DNA from: Reinekea thalattae
GTDB taxonomy: Bacteria; Pseudomonadota; Gammaproteobacteria; Pseudomonadales; Natronospirillaceae
Direction of reading: 5' to 3'
DNA length: 64,000 nucleotides
Assembly (NCBI RefSeq): GCF_008041945.1
Contig: NZ_VKAD01000003.1
Location: 186,001-250,000 of the forward strand
A model generated the notes under the pieces. That model saw only the letters and a list, made by a program, of their open reading frames with translations, was not told where the DNA came from and did not search any database. The position numbers and the translations under genes were made by a program. Below are positions 53,962 through 63,908 of the stretch, piece by piece; the first letter of the stretch is position 1, and the number at the start of each line of letters is the position of its first letter.

Positions 53962-54804
53962 TTAGCTGGCGATACCCAATGTCAGTAACTTCACCCACCA
54001 ACGATCTTCTTGCCATTTTGGCGCTACGTAGTCGCCACTGCTCAGGCTGCGGTGAGTTGGGTAGTGCGTGGTTAATTGCGTTAATGCAATCGCTTTGTCT
54101 TCGGGTTGCTCTAGTTGGTCATAAGCTTCGATTAAAATTACTAACGCATCGGCAGTCGTACTAACGCCTGGATAGTGATCAATAACGGTACGCGCTCGTT
54201 CGGCAGCGGCAATCCAAGCGCCTTTGCGGATATAAAATTCTGCAATCATTAGCTCGTGTCGTGCGATGGAATCTTTTAACACGACCATGGCGGAGAGTAA
54301 GTCAGTGCGGTAGTCACTGCTAGGATAAGCGCGTAAAAAGCTGCTTAAGGCTGAGAAGGCATTAGTGGCTTCGGCACCGGAACGAATGGATGGGTCAGAT
54401 AATTTAAACAATCCACGGTTTTCCATGTACAGTTCAAAAAAGCACATAGAGCGAACAAAATCAGCGTATTCGACTTCAGTGCGTTCAGGGTTTAATCGGA
54501 TAAAGCGATCCGCTTCGACCAGTGCACTGTCAAAGTCTCCAGTTTGGTAATAGGCATAAATAAGGTCCAAGCTGGCAGCTTTTGCATAATCGCCGAAGGG
54601 GAAGTTCTGTTGTAGCTGATTTATTTGCTCAATCGCTAATGAGTAGTTGGATTTATCCAAGTAAGCTTGTGCCGCTTGATAATAGGACTGTTCAGTGTTT
54701 TGCTGATTATTAAGGCTAGCGCAACTAGTCAAAAACAGCGCTAACGTTATGAAAAAAATAGATGAATGTGAAGCAAACAGCTTAGATGGCATGCGAAATC
54801 TCAT
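53962..54804 (-). CDS. bamD: Outer membrane assembly lipoprotein BamD
   Basis: Essential lipoprotein of the BAM complex that inserts outer-membrane proteins. The start at 54804 (MRFRMPSK) gives 280 residues; ATG 54792 is an alternative. The signal region ends in the lipobox LTSC (FFITLALFLTSCASL), and tetratricopeptide-like helices follow (YYQAAQAYLDKSNYSLAIEQINQLQ, FPFGDYAKAASLDLIYAYY, LNPERTEVEYADFVRSMCFF). It is divergent from rluD as in E. coli. Being a lipoprotein, it needs a signal peptidase II, which is not encoded in this window. Confidence 0.9.
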   Translation of the reverse strand: MRFRMPSKLFASHSSIFFITLALFLTSCASLNNQQNTEQSYYQAAQAYLDKSNYSLAIEQINQLQQNFPFGDYAKAASLDLIYAYYQTGDFDSALVEADRFIRLNPERTEVEYADFVRSMCFFELYMENRGLFKLSDPSIRSGAEATNAFSALSSFLRAYPSSDYRTDLLSAMVVLKDSIARHELMIAEFYIRKGAWIAAAERARTVIDHYPGVSTTADALVILIEAYDQLEQPEDKAIALTQLTTHYPTHRSLSSGDYVAPKWQEDRWWVKLLTLGIAS

Positions 54805-54854
54805 TAAATCAGTAAGATAGCGGCTATTGTAACCATAGGATTGTATAACCACCA

Positions 54855-55844
54855 ATGACAGATACATCAGATTCCATCAAGGAAACGAAAATAGTGCCTT
54901 TTGAGATGGGTAATAAACGCTTCGACCAAATAGCTGCAGAGTTATTTGCCGATTTTTCCCGTTCGCGTATCCAGACTTGGATTAAAGAAGGCCGACTGAC
55001 GGTTGATGGTCAGACCAAGAAAACAAAAGACAAATTAGTTGGCGGTGAAACCCTACTTCTGGATGCGGTTCTGGAACAAGAAGAGCGTTGGCAAGCTGAA
55101 CCCATTGAGCTAGACGTGGTTTATCAAGACGATGACATTATCGTCTTGAATAAACCCGCTGGGCTGGTGGTGCATCCTGGTGCGGGCACCCCCTCTGGCA
55201 CCGTTTTGAATGGTCTATTGCATCGTTACCCTGAGTTAGCGTCTGTACCTAGAGCGGGCATTGTGCATCGTTTAGATAAAGACACCACGGGCTTAATGGT
55301 GGTGGCCCGCAATCTACAAGCACAAACTAAATTATCGGCTCAGCTGCAAGATCGCAGCATGGGGCGTGAGTATACAGCTATTTGTATGGGCACCATGACT
55401 GGTGGTGGTGTTGTTGATGCGCCTATTGATCGTCATCCGAAACATCGTACTAAGATGGCGGTTGCTCCAGAAGGTATGGGGCGAGACTCGGTGACCCACT
55501 ACCGAGTAGAGCAGCGTTTTCGTAACCACACTTTAGTGCGTTGTAAATTAGAAACCGGTCGCACCCACCAAATTCGAGTTCACCTATCGCATATCGGTTA
55601 TCCACTAGTTGGCGACCCACTTTATGCTGGCCGCTCTCGATTACCTAAAGGCGTCACGGCTGAGGTTCTTAAAGCGCTAAAAGATTTCAAACGCCAAGCC
55701 TTGCATGCGGGTTATTTGGAGTTGGTACATCCAGCCAGCGATGAGCTGATGAACTGGGAGGCTGATCTACCTGACGATCTGCAACAGCTGCTCGATGTGA
55801 TGTATGCCGAGCTAGAGCTATACGGATCTGGAGATGATTTTTGA
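54855..55844 (+). CDS. rluD: 23S rRNA pseudouridine synthase RluD
   Basis: Modifies U1911, U1915 and U1917 in helix 69 of 23S rRNA. The 329-residue protein has an N-terminal S4-like domain (RFDQIAAELFADFSRSRIQTWI) and the RluA-type catalytic domain with the active Asp in GIVHRLDKDTTGLMVVA (about 135-151), then TGRTHQIRVHLSHIGYPLVGDP. Order bamD/rluD-pgeF-clpB matches E. coli. The stop overlaps the pgeF start. Confidence 0.95.
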   Translation: MTDTSDSIKETKIVPFEMGNKRFDQIAAELFADFSRSRIQTWIKEGRLTVDGQTKKTKDKLVGGETLLLDAVLEQEERWQAEPIELDVVYQDDDIIVLNKPAGLVVHPGAGTPSGTVLNGLLHRYPELASVPRAGIVHRLDKDTTGLMVVARNLQAQTKLSAQLQDRSMGREYTAICMGTMTGGGVVDAPIDRHPKHRTKMAVAPEGMGRDSVTHYRVEQRFRNHTLVRCKLETGRTHQIRVHLSHIGYPLVGDPLYAGRSRLPKGVTAEVLKALKDFKRQALHAGYLELVHPASDELMNWEADLPDDLQQLLDVMYAELELYGSGDDF

Positions 55845-56581
55845 GTTTTGAATACGCCAATTGGCCATTGCCTGATAATGTTCGAGCAGGCTGGTCTGAT
55901 CGTATCGGTGGTGTTAGCGAAGGGCCTTTTCATGGCTTGAATCTTGGCCGCCATGTCGCGGATAAGCCAGAACATGTTGCGTTAAATCGTCAGCATTTAG
56001 CTGAGCAATTGCTTGGTCGGCCAAGCATTGCTTGGTTGAACCAGACACACAGCACAGTCGTCACTGAAGCCAGTCAGGCAGATTCAAGCAAGTCTCAGGA
56101 TGCAAGTTACAGCACCGATACTAAGCATGCTTGCTGTGTGATGACTGCTGATTGTCTGCCAGTGTTCTTTTGGCAGCACGACGGCAACAAAGTCGCCGTT
56201 GCGCATGCCGGTTGGCGTGGTTTGGCCGATGGTATTTTGGCCGAAACGATGGCGGTGTTTGATCAGCCTGAAAAGGTCAGTTGTGGTATTGGTCCTGCCA
56301 TTTCTCAAGCTAATTTCCAAGTAGGCGAGGATGTGATCGACGCTTTCTCCAGCTGGCCTGAATATCGGAATTTTTTTCGTGCTCAGTCGCAAGTAGGCAA
56401 GTATCTAGCGGATTTACCTGGCTTGGCTAAAGATCAGTTGTTGCGCTTGGGAGCCAGCTCTGTCTATCTATCTGAACTATGCTCTTTTGATGACGCGACA
56501 CGTTTTTACTCTTACCGCCGCGATGGTGTGACCGGTCGTATGGCAAATTTAATTTGGCGAGTTGACGAGTCGGCTGGCTGA
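55841..56581 (+). CDS. pgeF: PgeF/YfiH-family multicopper oxidoreductase-like protein
   Basis: A 246-residue DUF152/laccase-domain protein. In E. coli PgeF removes aberrant peptidoglycan precursors; homologues act as purine nucleoside phosphorylases. Zinc and catalytic residues are seen in WLNQTHSTVV, TADCLPVFF and VAHAGWRGLADGI, with ERFYSYRRDG-like FYSYRRDGVTGRMA at the end. The TTG start overlaps the rluD stop by 4 bp, indicating coupling. Confidence 0.9.
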   Translation: MSFEYANWPLPDNVRAGWSDRIGGVSEGPFHGLNLGRHVADKPEHVALNRQHLAEQLLGRPSIAWLNQTHSTVVTEASQADSSKSQDASYSTDTKHACCVMTADCLPVFFWQHDGNKVAVAHAGWRGLADGILAETMAVFDQPEKVSCGIGPAISQANFQVGEDVIDAFSSWPEYRNFFRAQSQVGKYLADLPGLAKDQLLRLGASSVYLSELCSFDDATRFYSYRRDGVTGRMANLIWRVDESAG

Positions 56582-56640
56582 GTTTAATTCAACGAGTTCG
56601 ACCTAACGCAGTTTATTTTGATCTAACGCGGATATTTAAG

Positions 56641-56669
56641 CTTGATTCAGTCACGCACCAACCCCATTT
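56641..56669 (+). promoter_or_regulatory. Sigma-32-type heat-shock promoter of clpB
   Basis: CTTGAT (56641-56646) is followed after 15 bp by CCCCATTT (56662-56669), close to the RpoH consensus CTTGAA-N13..16-CCCCATNT. The clpB ATG is 35 bp further on. Confidence 0.85.
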
Positions 56670-56704
56670 TTTATCTCAAAGATTAATCATAAGGACCTTT
56701 GTAG

Positions 56705-59290
56705 ATGCGTATAGATCGACTTACCAGTAGTCTTCAGCTCGCTCTGTCTGATGCGCAATCGGTTGCTCTAGGTAACGACAACAGTTTCATAGAGCCAGTG
56801 CATCTGTTATTGGCGATGTTGAATCAGAAAAAAACCTCGTTGGCTGCGCTTGTTAAGAATGCCAATGGCCAATTATCGGTATTGCGTTCAGCTGCCGACC
56901 AACTGTTGCAATCATTGCCCAAAGTTAGTGGTGGCGATGATGATGTGCATATGTCTAACGATTTAGGTCGTGTGCTGAATCGCGCAGATAAATATTCTCA
57001 GCAACGCAACGACCAATATATTTCTACCGAACTGGTTATTTTAGCCATGCTGAAGGATCGCTCAGCGATTGCTAAAGTTTTGGCTGAGGCGGGCTTGACC
57101 GAAGACAACCTTACCGCCGCCATCGATAAACTCAGAAATGGCGAATCAGTTACCAGTGCCGAAGCTGAAGACGCACGCCAAGCACTGGACCGCTACACAG
57201 TTGACTTAACTGCTCGTGCAGAAGAGGGTCGACTCGATCCTGTTATTGGCCGAGACGATGAAATTCGCCGAACCATTCAGGTGCTACAACGACGTCGTAA
57301 AAACAATCCAGTGCTTATTGGTGAGCCCGGTGTTGGTAAAACTGCGATTGTCGAAGGTCTTGCCCAGCGAATTTTAAATGGTGAAGTTCCTGAAAGTTTA
57401 AAAAATAAACGAGTGCTGTCATTGGATTTAGGCGCATTGGTTGCTGGTGCCAAATACCGAGGCGAATTCGAAGAACGCCTAAAAGCGGTACTTAATGAAC
57501 TTGGCAAGCAAGAAGGGCAAATCATTTTATTTATTGATGAGTTGCACACCATGGTCGGCGCTGGCAAAAGTGATGGCGCAATGGATGCTGGCAATATGTT
57601 AAAGCCTGCGCTTTCGCGTGGTGAACTTCATTGCGTCGGTGCAACAACGCTCGATGAGTACCGTCAGTACATTGAAAAAGATGGCGCACTGGAGCGTCGC
57701 TTCCAAAAAGTACAGGTATCCGAACCGAGTGAAGAAGATAGCATTGCGATTTTACGCGGACTAAAAGAGCGCTATGAGGTTCACCATGGCGTCACCATTA
57801 CCGATGGCGCATTGATCTCTGCGGTTAAGTTTTCGCAGCGCTATATATCGGATCGAAAATTACCGGATAAAGCCATCGACTTAATCGATGAAGCCGCCAG
57901 CCACATTCGCATGGAAATTGACTCCAAACCAGAGTCAATGGATATCTTAGAGCGCAAGCTGATTCAATTAAAAATTGAAGCCGAAGCGATCAAAAAAGAC
58001 ACCAGTGAATCGACGACGCAAACGCTCTCTAAGCTAGAAAAACAAATTGAAGATACAGAAAACGAATACGCAGACTTAGAAGAAATTTGGATTACAGAAA
58101 AAGCTGCGGTGCAGGGTTCTCAACATATTAAAGAGCAGCTTGAGCAGGCTCGTGTTGAATTAGAAATGGCGCGACGTAATAGTGACTTGGCGCGAATGTC
58201 CGAGCTGCAATATGGTGAAATTCCAGAATTAGAAAAGCGCTTAGACATGGCCAGTCAGGCTGAAATGATGGACATGAAGCTGCTGCAAAATAAAGTCACC
58301 AAAGAGTCCATCGCTAAAGTTATTTCTCGCTGGACAGGCATTCCAATTGATAAAATGCTTGAAGGCGAGCGCAGTAAATTACTGCGCATGGAGGAAGTAT
58401 TGCACGGCCGATTGATTGGCCAAGATGAAGCCGTAACCGCAGTCGCAAATGCGATTCGTCGATCACGTTCAGGGCTTTCTGATCCGAAACGGCCGAATGG
58501 TTCGTTCTTATTTTTAGGGCCAACCGGTGTCGGTAAAACCGAGCTGTGTAAAACATTAGCGCACTTCTTGTTTGATACCACCGAATCTTTAGTACGAGTC
58601 GACATGTCAGAATTTATGGAGAAGCATTCGGTCGCCCGACTTATTGGTGCTCCTCCAGGCTATGTTGGCTATGAAGAGGGCGGCTATTTGACCGAGACCG
58701 TTCGTCGCAAGCCTTACTCCGTGGTTTTGCTTGATGAAGTCGAAAAGGCACACGCCGATGTGTTTAATATTTTGCTGCAAGTTTTAGAAGATGGTCGCTT
58801 AACTGATGGTCAAGGTCGCACCGTTGATTTTCGCAATACCGTGATCGTGATGACATCGAACTTAGGCTCAGCGCAAATTCAATTACTGGCAGACAACTCC
58901 GATTATGAAGAAATGAAAGCTGGCGTTATGGACGAAGTGAGCACCTTCTTCCGGCCAGAATTTATTAACCGACTCGATGAAGTGGTGGTGTTCCATCCAT
59001 TGGCGTCAGAACATATTCAAGGCATTGCCGAGATTCAATTGGCGCAACTGCATGATCGCCTTGATGAAATGAGTATGGATATCCGGTTGACGCCTGAGGT
59101 GATGTCATTAATTTGCGAAGCTGGGTTTGATCCAGTCTATGGTGCTCGGCCATTAAAACGTGCCATCCAACGTAAATTGGAAAACCCGTTAGCGGAGGCG
59201 TTATTGCGAGCAGACTTTGACAGTGGTGACACTATCGAGGCCTTCTTAGAAGATGGTGAAGTCGGCTTTCGAAAAATTAACCAGTCATAA
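56705..59290 (+). CDS. clpB: ATP-dependent disaggregase ClpB
   Basis: Heat-shock hexameric chaperone that, with DnaK, pulls proteins from aggregates. The 861-residue protein has a Clp N-domain (1-145), NBD1 with Walker A GEPGVGKT (about 206), the coiled-coil middle domain (about 400-525, Glu/Lys/Gln-rich) that sets ClpB apart from ClpA/ClpC, and NBD2 with GPTGVGKT (about 605). Length fits E. coli ClpB (857). AAGGA precedes the ATG. Heat induction is expected from the upstream sigma-32 promoter. Confidence 0.97.
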   Translation: MRIDRLTSSLQLALSDAQSVALGNDNSFIEPVHLLLAMLNQKKTSLAALVKNANGQLSVLRSAADQLLQSLPKVSGGDDDVHMSNDLGRVLNRADKYSQQRNDQYISTELVILAMLKDRSAIAKVLAEAGLTEDNLTAAIDKLRNGESVTSAEAEDARQALDRYTVDLTARAEEGRLDPVIGRDDEIRRTIQVLQRRRKNNPVLIGEPGVGKTAIVEGLAQRILNGEVPESLKNKRVLSLDLGALVAGAKYRGEFEERLKAVLNELGKQEGQIILFIDELHTMVGAGKSDGAMDAGNMLKPALSRGELHCVGATTLDEYRQYIEKDGALERRFQKVQVSEPSEEDSIAILRGLKERYEVHHGVTITDGALISAVKFSQRYISDRKLPDKAIDLIDEAASHIRMEIDSKPESMDILERKLIQLKIEAEAIKKDTSESTTQTLSKLEKQIEDTENEYADLEEIWITEKAAVQGSQHIKEQLEQARVELEMARRNSDLARMSELQYGEIPELEKRLDMASQAEMMDMKLLQNKVTKESIAKVISRWTGIPIDKMLEGERSKLLRMEEVLHGRLIGQDEAVTAVANAIRRSRSGLSDPKRPNGSFLFLGPTGVGKTELCKTLAHFLFDTTESLVRVDMSEFMEKHSVARLIGAPPGYVGYEEGGYLTETVRRKPYSVVLLDEVEKAHADVFNILLQVLEDGRLTDGQGRTVDFRNTVIVMTSNLGSAQIQLLADNSDYEEMKAGVMDEVSTFFRPEFINRLDEVVVFHPLASEHIQGIAEIQLAQLHDRLDEMSMDIRLTPEVMSLICEAGFDPVYGARPLKRAIQRKLENPLAEALLRADFDSGDTIEAFLEDGEVGFRKINQS

Positions 59291-59384
59291 AGCGAACAGC
59301 CATCAGCAGTAAACCTAATCAGAATGGTTATTTAAATCCAGAATCTATTCTAGCTATTAAATAATTCTGGGCACTAAACAATTC

Positions 59385-59412
59385 TGGACATTAATTAGTC
59401 AGTTGCTAAAAT
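59385..59412 (+). promoter_or_regulatory. Promoter of the ilvB-ilvH operon
   Basis: TGGACA (59385-59390) and TAAAAT (59407-59412) are 16 bp apart. The -35 lies in the second copy of a 17-bp imperfect direct repeat starting AATTCTGG (59363 and 59380), which could bind a regulator. Confidence 0.6.
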
Positions 59413-59617
59413 GAGGGTGAACTCTGGTCACCCTCGACCAGTCCATGCAACAAAGTAGTTCCAGGCGGCAATATCGACGTCGGAGTCAGTGGATAACCTC
59501 CCTGAACGGTCGGTTGTGTTGATGCGTAGTCTTACCGGGTTACGTAGCCGAACACAGGCTGAAGATAAGCTTACTAAAGCGAACGCGTTCCTGAACTCAA
59601 GCAAAGGTTAATAAAAA
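59413..59617 (+). promoter_or_regulatory. Structured leader of ilvB-ilvH
   Basis: About 200 non-coding bases precede ilvB. Two mutually exclusive stems compete: GAGGGTGA/TCACCCTC (59413-59420 with 59428-59435) and CTGGTC/GACCAG (59424-59429 with 59436-59441). Further on, TGTGTT/AACACA (59515-59520 with 59551-59556) encloses GCGTA/TACGT (59524-59528 with 59541-59545). No Leu/Ile/Val-rich leader peptide is seen, so classical attenuation is unlikely. Candidate structured RNAs upstream of ilvB have been described in marine gammaproteobacteria; I cannot test for a match here. Confidence 0.45.
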
Positions 59618-61360
59618 ATGTCTAAATCTGCGCAACAACCAGAAATGCTGTCTGGTGGCGAAATGTTGTGTCGTGCTCTACATGATGAAGGTGTGGAATA
59701 CGTCTACGGCTATCCTGGCGGTTCGGTACTGCATATCTATGATGCTTTGCATCAACAATCCAAAATTAAACATATTCTCGTTCGCCATGAACAGGCGGCA
59801 ACCCATATGGCCGATGCCTATGCGCGTGCTTCAGGCAAGGCGGGCGTGGTCTTGGTAACCTCAGGTCCAGGCGCAACCAATGCGATTACCGGTATTGCGA
59901 CTGCCTATATGGATTCCATTCCTATGGTTGTTATCACCGGTCAGGTGATGAGTCATTTGATTGGCGGCGACGCCTTCCAAGAAACCGATATGATTGGTCT
60001 TTCTAGACCTATTGTTAAACACAATATGCAGGTGAAAACCCCGGAAGATATTCCAACGATGATTAAGAAGGCATTTTATATTGCCGAGAGTGGCCGTCCT
60101 GGGCCTGTGGTCATCGATATTCCGAAAGATATGACCATGCCGAATGGCAAGTTCCCTTACGTGTATCCAGAGCGAGTTAAAATTCGTTCTTATAATCCGG
60201 TTAAGAAAGGGCACAGTGGCCAGATTCGCAAAGCGATTAACATTTTAATGCAGGCGAAAAAGCCGGTTATTTATGCCGGTGGCGGTGTCATTTTAGGCAA
60301 GGCTTCAGACTTATTAACCAGGCTGGCGAAAGAATTAAATGTTCCAGTTACCAATACGTTAATGGGATTAGGTGGCTTTCCTGGCGATGACGAGCAATTT
60401 ATCGGCATGCTTGGTATGCATGGCAGTTACGAAGCCAATATGGTGATGCACAACAGTGATGTCATTCTTTGTGTTGGTGCGCGTTTGGATGATCGCTGTA
60501 CCAACAATGTTAGTAAGTTCTGCCCAGATGCAACATTGATTCACATTGATATTGATCCAACATCGATTTCTAAAACCGTGCCTGCCGATTTGCCGATTGT
60601 AGGGCCTGTTCGTTCAGTTTTGACTGAAATGTTAGAGCAAATTGAGCAATCAAAGCAGACCATGGACGATGAAGCGTTAGATCAGTGGTGGGCGCAAATT
60701 AATCAATGGCGTGAGCATCATGGTGGTCGATACCGCACCGACGACTCCGATAAAATGAAGCCACAGTTTGTTATTGAAACACTGAGCAAAGTGACCAAAG
60801 GTGAAGCTTTCGTTTGTTCAGACGTTGGCCAACATCAGATGTTTGCTGCTCAATATTATAAATTCAATAAGCCGAATCGTTGGATTAACTCCGGCGGTTT
60901 AGGAACCATGGGCTTCGGATTCCCTGCGGCAATGGGTGTGCAGTTGAACTTCCCTGACGATCATGTGTTTTGTGTTACCGGTGAAGGCTCTATTCAGATG
61001 AATATCCAAGAGCTTTCGACCTGTAAACAATACGGTTTGCCAGTGAAAATTCTATGCTTGAATAACGGCTATTTAGGAATGGTTCGCCAGTGGCAAGACA
61101 TGAATTATGAATCTCGCTATTCAAATTCCTATTTGGATTCGTTACCGGATTTTGCCAAATTAGCTGAAAGCTATGGCCATGTCGGTATTGTGGTTGAAAA
61201 AGCCGAAGAGCTGGAAGAAAAGCTAAAAGAGGCGATGGCGATTCGCGACCGAGTTGTGTTCATCGATGTTAGAATTGATCCGGAAGAGCATGTTTATCCT
61301 ATGCAAATTCCTAATGGTTCAATGTGTGACATGTTCTTAAGTAAAACGGAGCGTACCTGA
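59618..61360 (+). CDS. ilvB: Acetolactate synthase large subunit
   Basis: ThDP enzyme making 2-acetolactate or 2-aceto-2-hydroxybutyrate, the first common step to valine, leucine and isoleucine. The 580-residue protein has the ThDP-activating Glu in [15 protein letters not shown] (about 50-64), [40 protein letters not shown], and the ThDP-binding GEGSIQMN...[11 protein letters not shown] motif (about 457-490). It precedes the small subunit with TGATG overlap. The symbol ilvB is generic here; ilvI would be equally valid. Confidence 0.94.
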   Translation: MSKSAQQPEMLSGGEMLCRALHDEGVEYVYGYPGGSVLHIYDALHQQSKIKHILVRHEQAATHMADAYARASGKAGVVLVTSGPGATNAITGIATAYMDSIPMVVITGQVMSHLIGGDAFQETDMIGLSRPIVKHNMQVKTPEDIPTMIKKAFYIAESGRPGPVVIDIPKDMTMPNGKFPYVYPERVKIRSYNPVKKGHSGQIRKAINILMQAKKPVIYAGGGVILGKASDLLTRLAKELNVPVTNTLMGLGGFPGDDEQFIGMLGMHGSYEANMVMHNSDVILCVGARLDDRCTNNVSKFCPDATLIHIDIDPTSISKTVPADLPIVGPVRSVLTEMLEQIEQSKQTMDDEALDQWWAQINQWREHHGGRYRTDDSDKMKPQFVIETLSKVTKGEAFVCSDVGQHQMFAAQYYKFNKPNRWINSGGLGTMGFGFPAAMGVQLNFPDDHVFCVTGEGSIQMNIQELSTCKQYGLPVKILCLNNGYLGMVRQWQDMNYESRYSNSYLDSLPDFAKLAESYGHVGIVVEKAEELEEKLKEAMAIRDRVVFIDVRIDPEEHVYPMQIPNGSMCDMFLSKTERT

Positions 61361-61851
61361 TGAGACATATATTATCGGTTTTAATGGAAAACGAATCAGG
61401 TGCCTTGGCTCGATTGGTCGGTTTGTTTGCGCAGCGTGGCTATAACATCGACTCACTTAATGTCGCGCCAACGGAAGACGAATCGTTATCACGTTTAACG
61501 TTGGTGACGAAAGGCGATGATCAGATTATCGAGCAGATCACCAAACAGCTGAATAAGCTGGTTGAGGTGGTTAAGGTAGTGGACCTTTCAGACGGCAGCC
61601 ATGTTGAGCGTGGTTTGATGTTGGTTAAAGTCAGGGCCACTGGAGCACAGCGTGAAGAAGTGAAACGCAGTGCCGATATTTTCCGCGCTCAGATCATCGA
61701 TGTCTCTACATTAACCTATACCATCATGATTACGGGTGACGAAAGTAAACTGGACGCCTTTATTGAAGCATTGAGCGGCACAACCATTTTGGAAGTTGCT
61801 CGAACAGGTGTTTCTGGTGTTGCGCGTGGCGATAAAGTTTTAAGTTTGTAA
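61360..61851 (+). CDS. ilvH: Acetolactate synthase small (regulatory) subunit
   Basis: A 163-residue regulatory subunit that confers valine feedback and stimulates the large subunit. The N-terminal ACT domain is RHILSVLMENESGALARLVGLFAQRGYNIDSL (1-32); the C-terminal domain includes RGLMLVKVRATGAQREEVKRSADIFRAQIID. Length matches E. coli IlvH (163). Its ATG overlaps the large-subunit stop (TGATG). Confidence 0.95.
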   Translation: MRHILSVLMENESGALARLVGLFAQRGYNIDSLNVAPTEDESLSRLTLVTKGDDQIIEQITKQLNKLVEVVKVVDLSDGSHVERGLMLVKVRATGAQREEVKRSADIFRAQIIDVSTLTYTIMITGDESKLDAFIEALSGTTILEVARTGVSGVARGDKVLSL

Positions 61852-61884
61852 CCAAACTAAACCTATCCAGCGTTAAAATTAGAG

Positions 61885-61918
61885 CAAAAAAATGCCCGCT
61901 AGATAGCGGGCATTTTTG
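61885..61918 (+). terminator. Bidirectional terminator between ilvH and ilvC
   Basis: AATGCCCGCT (61891-61900) pairs with AGCGGGCATT (61905-61914) around AGAT, with A residues before and T residues after. It serves both converging genes. Confidence 0.92.
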
Positions 61919-61936
61919 TATCAGCTCATTGTTAAA

Positions 61937-63418
61937 TTAGGCTTCAACAATACGCTTCATGTCTGTCATGTAGCCGCGCAATTCTTCACCGATGTATTCA
62001 ATCGGGTGATTACGAATAGCGTCGTTTACCGCAACTAGCTCAACGTTATCAACAGAGTTTGAGCTGTTGCTCAGGCCTTTGCCGATTACGTCAGTACTAA
62101 CGTTTGGCATGATGTGCTCAGCCAATAGTGGTACCGCAGCATTTGCGAATAGGTAGTTACCGTATTCTGCTGTGTCACTAATAACAACGTTCATTTCATA
62201 AAGTTTTTTACGAGCAATGGTGTTGGCAATCAGTGGTAACTCGTGCAGTGATTCATAGTATGCACTTTCTTCGATGATGCCGCTTTCAACCATAGTTTCA
62301 AACGCTAGCTCAACGCCAGATTTCACCATGGCAACCATTAAAATACCCTTGTCGAAGTATTCTTGCTCGTCTAAGTCGTTTTCAACTGCGGCAGCTTTTT
62401 CGAAAGCCGTTTCGCCAGTTTCTTCACGCCAGCCAAGTAAGTCTTTATCGTCAGCAGCCCAGTCAGCCATCATTGTTGCAGAGAAGTGACCGCTAATAAT
62501 GTCGTCTTGGTGCTTGCGGAATAGTGGGCGCATAAGCTCTTTTAACTCTTCTGAAAGTTCGAAAGCACGAACTTTAGCTGGGTTATCTAAGCGATCCATC
62601 ATGTTAGTGATGCCACCAAATTTGAGCGCTTCGGTAATGGTTTCCCAACCGTATTGCACAAGCTTAGCTGCGTAATCTTTATCGATACCCTCGGCCACCA
62701 TCTTGTCGAAACAAAGAATAGAACCGGCTTGCAGCATGCCACATAAAATAGTCTGTTCACCCATTAGGTCAGACTTAACTTCTGCAACAAATGAGCTTTG
62801 TAGAACACCGGCGCGGTGACCACCCGTCGCTGCCGCCCAAGCTTTGGCAATCGCTAAGCCTTCGCCTTTAGGGTCGTTTTCTGGGTGAACCGCAATCAAT
62901 GTTGGTACACCGAAACCGCGTTTGTATTCTTCACGAACTTCAGTACCTGGGCATTTAGGTGCAACCATCACAACGGTGATGTCTTCACGTACTTTTAGGC
63001 CTTCTTCAACAATGTTGAAACCATGCGAGTAGCCTAGCGTTGAGCCTTGCTTCATTAGCGGCATAACGGTGCTGACTACATCGGTGTGTTGCTTATCGGG
63101 AGTAAGGTTAACCACAAGGTCGGCAGTTGGGATCAGGTCTTCGTATGAACCAACGTTAAAGCCGTTTTCTGAAGCGTTTTTGAACGATTGGCGTTTTTCG
63201 TCAATCGCTGCTTGGCGTAGAGCATAAGATACGTCTAAGCCTGAATCGCGCATGTTTAGACCTTGATTTAAGCCTTGAGCACCACAACCTACAATAACGA
63301 CTTTTTTGCCTTTCAATGCTTCGCATTCATCAGCAAATTCTTCGCGGCTCATAAAGCGGCATTGTCCAAGTTGAGCTAATTGCTCACGTAAATTTAGGGT
63401 GTTGAAATAGTTGCTCAT
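61937..63418 (-). CDS. ilvC: Ketol-acid reductoisomerase, class II (long form)
   Basis: Second common enzyme of branched-chain amino acid synthesis; isomerises and reduces acetolactate with NADPH. The ATG at 63418 ([14 protein letters not shown]) follows TGAGGTT. At 493 residues it is the long, duplicated-knot class II form found in E. coli rather than the 330-residue class I. The Rossmann motif [21 protein letters not shown] (about 38-58) and metal site regions [14 protein letters not shown] and [15 protein letters not shown] are visible. It lies divergent from ilvY, its usual activator, but with an extra small gene in between. Confidence 0.96.
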   Translation of the reverse strand: MSNYFNTLNLREQLAQLGQCRFMSREEFADECEALKGKKVVIVGCGAQGLNQGLNMRDSGLDVSYALRQAAIDEKRQSFKNASENGFNVGSYEDLIPTADLVVNLTPDKQHTDVVSTVMPLMKQGSTLGYSHGFNIVEEGLKVREDITVVMVAPKCPGTEVREEYKRGFGVPTLIAVHPENDPKGEGLAIAKAWAAATGGHRAGVLQSSFVAEVKSDLMGEQTILCGMLQAGSILCFDKMVAEGIDKDYAAKLVQYGWETITEALKFGGITNMMDRLDNPAKVRAFELSEELKELMRPLFRKHQDDIISGHFSATMMADWAADDKDLLGWREETGETAFEKAAAVENDLDEQEYFDKGILMVAMVKSGVELAFETMVESGIIEESAYYESLHELPLIANTIARKKLYEMNVVISDTAEYGNYLFANAAVPLLAEHIMPNVSTDVIGKGLSNSSNSVDNVELVAVNDAIRNHPIEYIGEELRGYMTDMKRIVEA

Positions 63419-63700
63419 GTTTAACCTCAAATAAATTTGCAAGTGGCGTTTGCCACAATTGGGTGCAGTCTAGCGAATGACGCTTGTTGCTTAAAATGAA
63501 TTGTTGGCAATCGAGTGTTGCATAATGTGGGATTGCTAAAGGAGCGACACTTTACCACAAAATCATTTGTGAACTAATGCAACCTGAGCGTCGTAATGGA
63601 TAAAGTCGATGTAAAGGTAAAAGAATTACAACGCCCTATAAAACCGAAGGTTGTGACGGCGCGGTCCGGTTGGATTTGCAAACTTAGAGGAGTGATTTAA

Positions 63701-63841
63701 ATGTCTACCAAACAATTTATTTTGGCGGTTGCATCGCTGGGCGCGGCTATGTTTGCTTCGTTATTGCCTATTATTGAAGAAGGTAATCGGCGTTTGATGG
63801 AGATCAGTAGCTTTATTGAGTGGCTAGGATTTTTGCCTTAA
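63701..63841 (+). CDS. Small single-helix protein between ilvC and ilvY
   Basis: A 46-residue reading frame with a good GAGGAG ribosome-binding site 8 bases before its ATG. Residues 5-24 are hydrophobic (QFILAVASLGAAMFASLLPI), followed by a polar, partly charged tail (EEGNRRLMEISSFIEWLGFLP). It could be a membrane-anchored small protein or an exported peptide. I recognise no family. It sits 67 bp before ilvY on the same strand. Confidence 0.55.
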   Translation: MSTKQFILAVASLGAAMFASLLPIIEEGNRRLMEISSFIEWLGFLP

Positions 63842-63908
63842 TAATATTGCATAAGCTGCAATAAAGAAGGAACCATGCCATAATATTCCCTCGTCTGGAG
63901 GGGTAATT

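Noticed and set aside
59411..59458. 15-residue frame in the ilvB leader that might be an attenuation leader peptide
   Set aside because: It contains only two Val and no Leu or Ile codons, and its ATG lies at or before the predicted transcript start.
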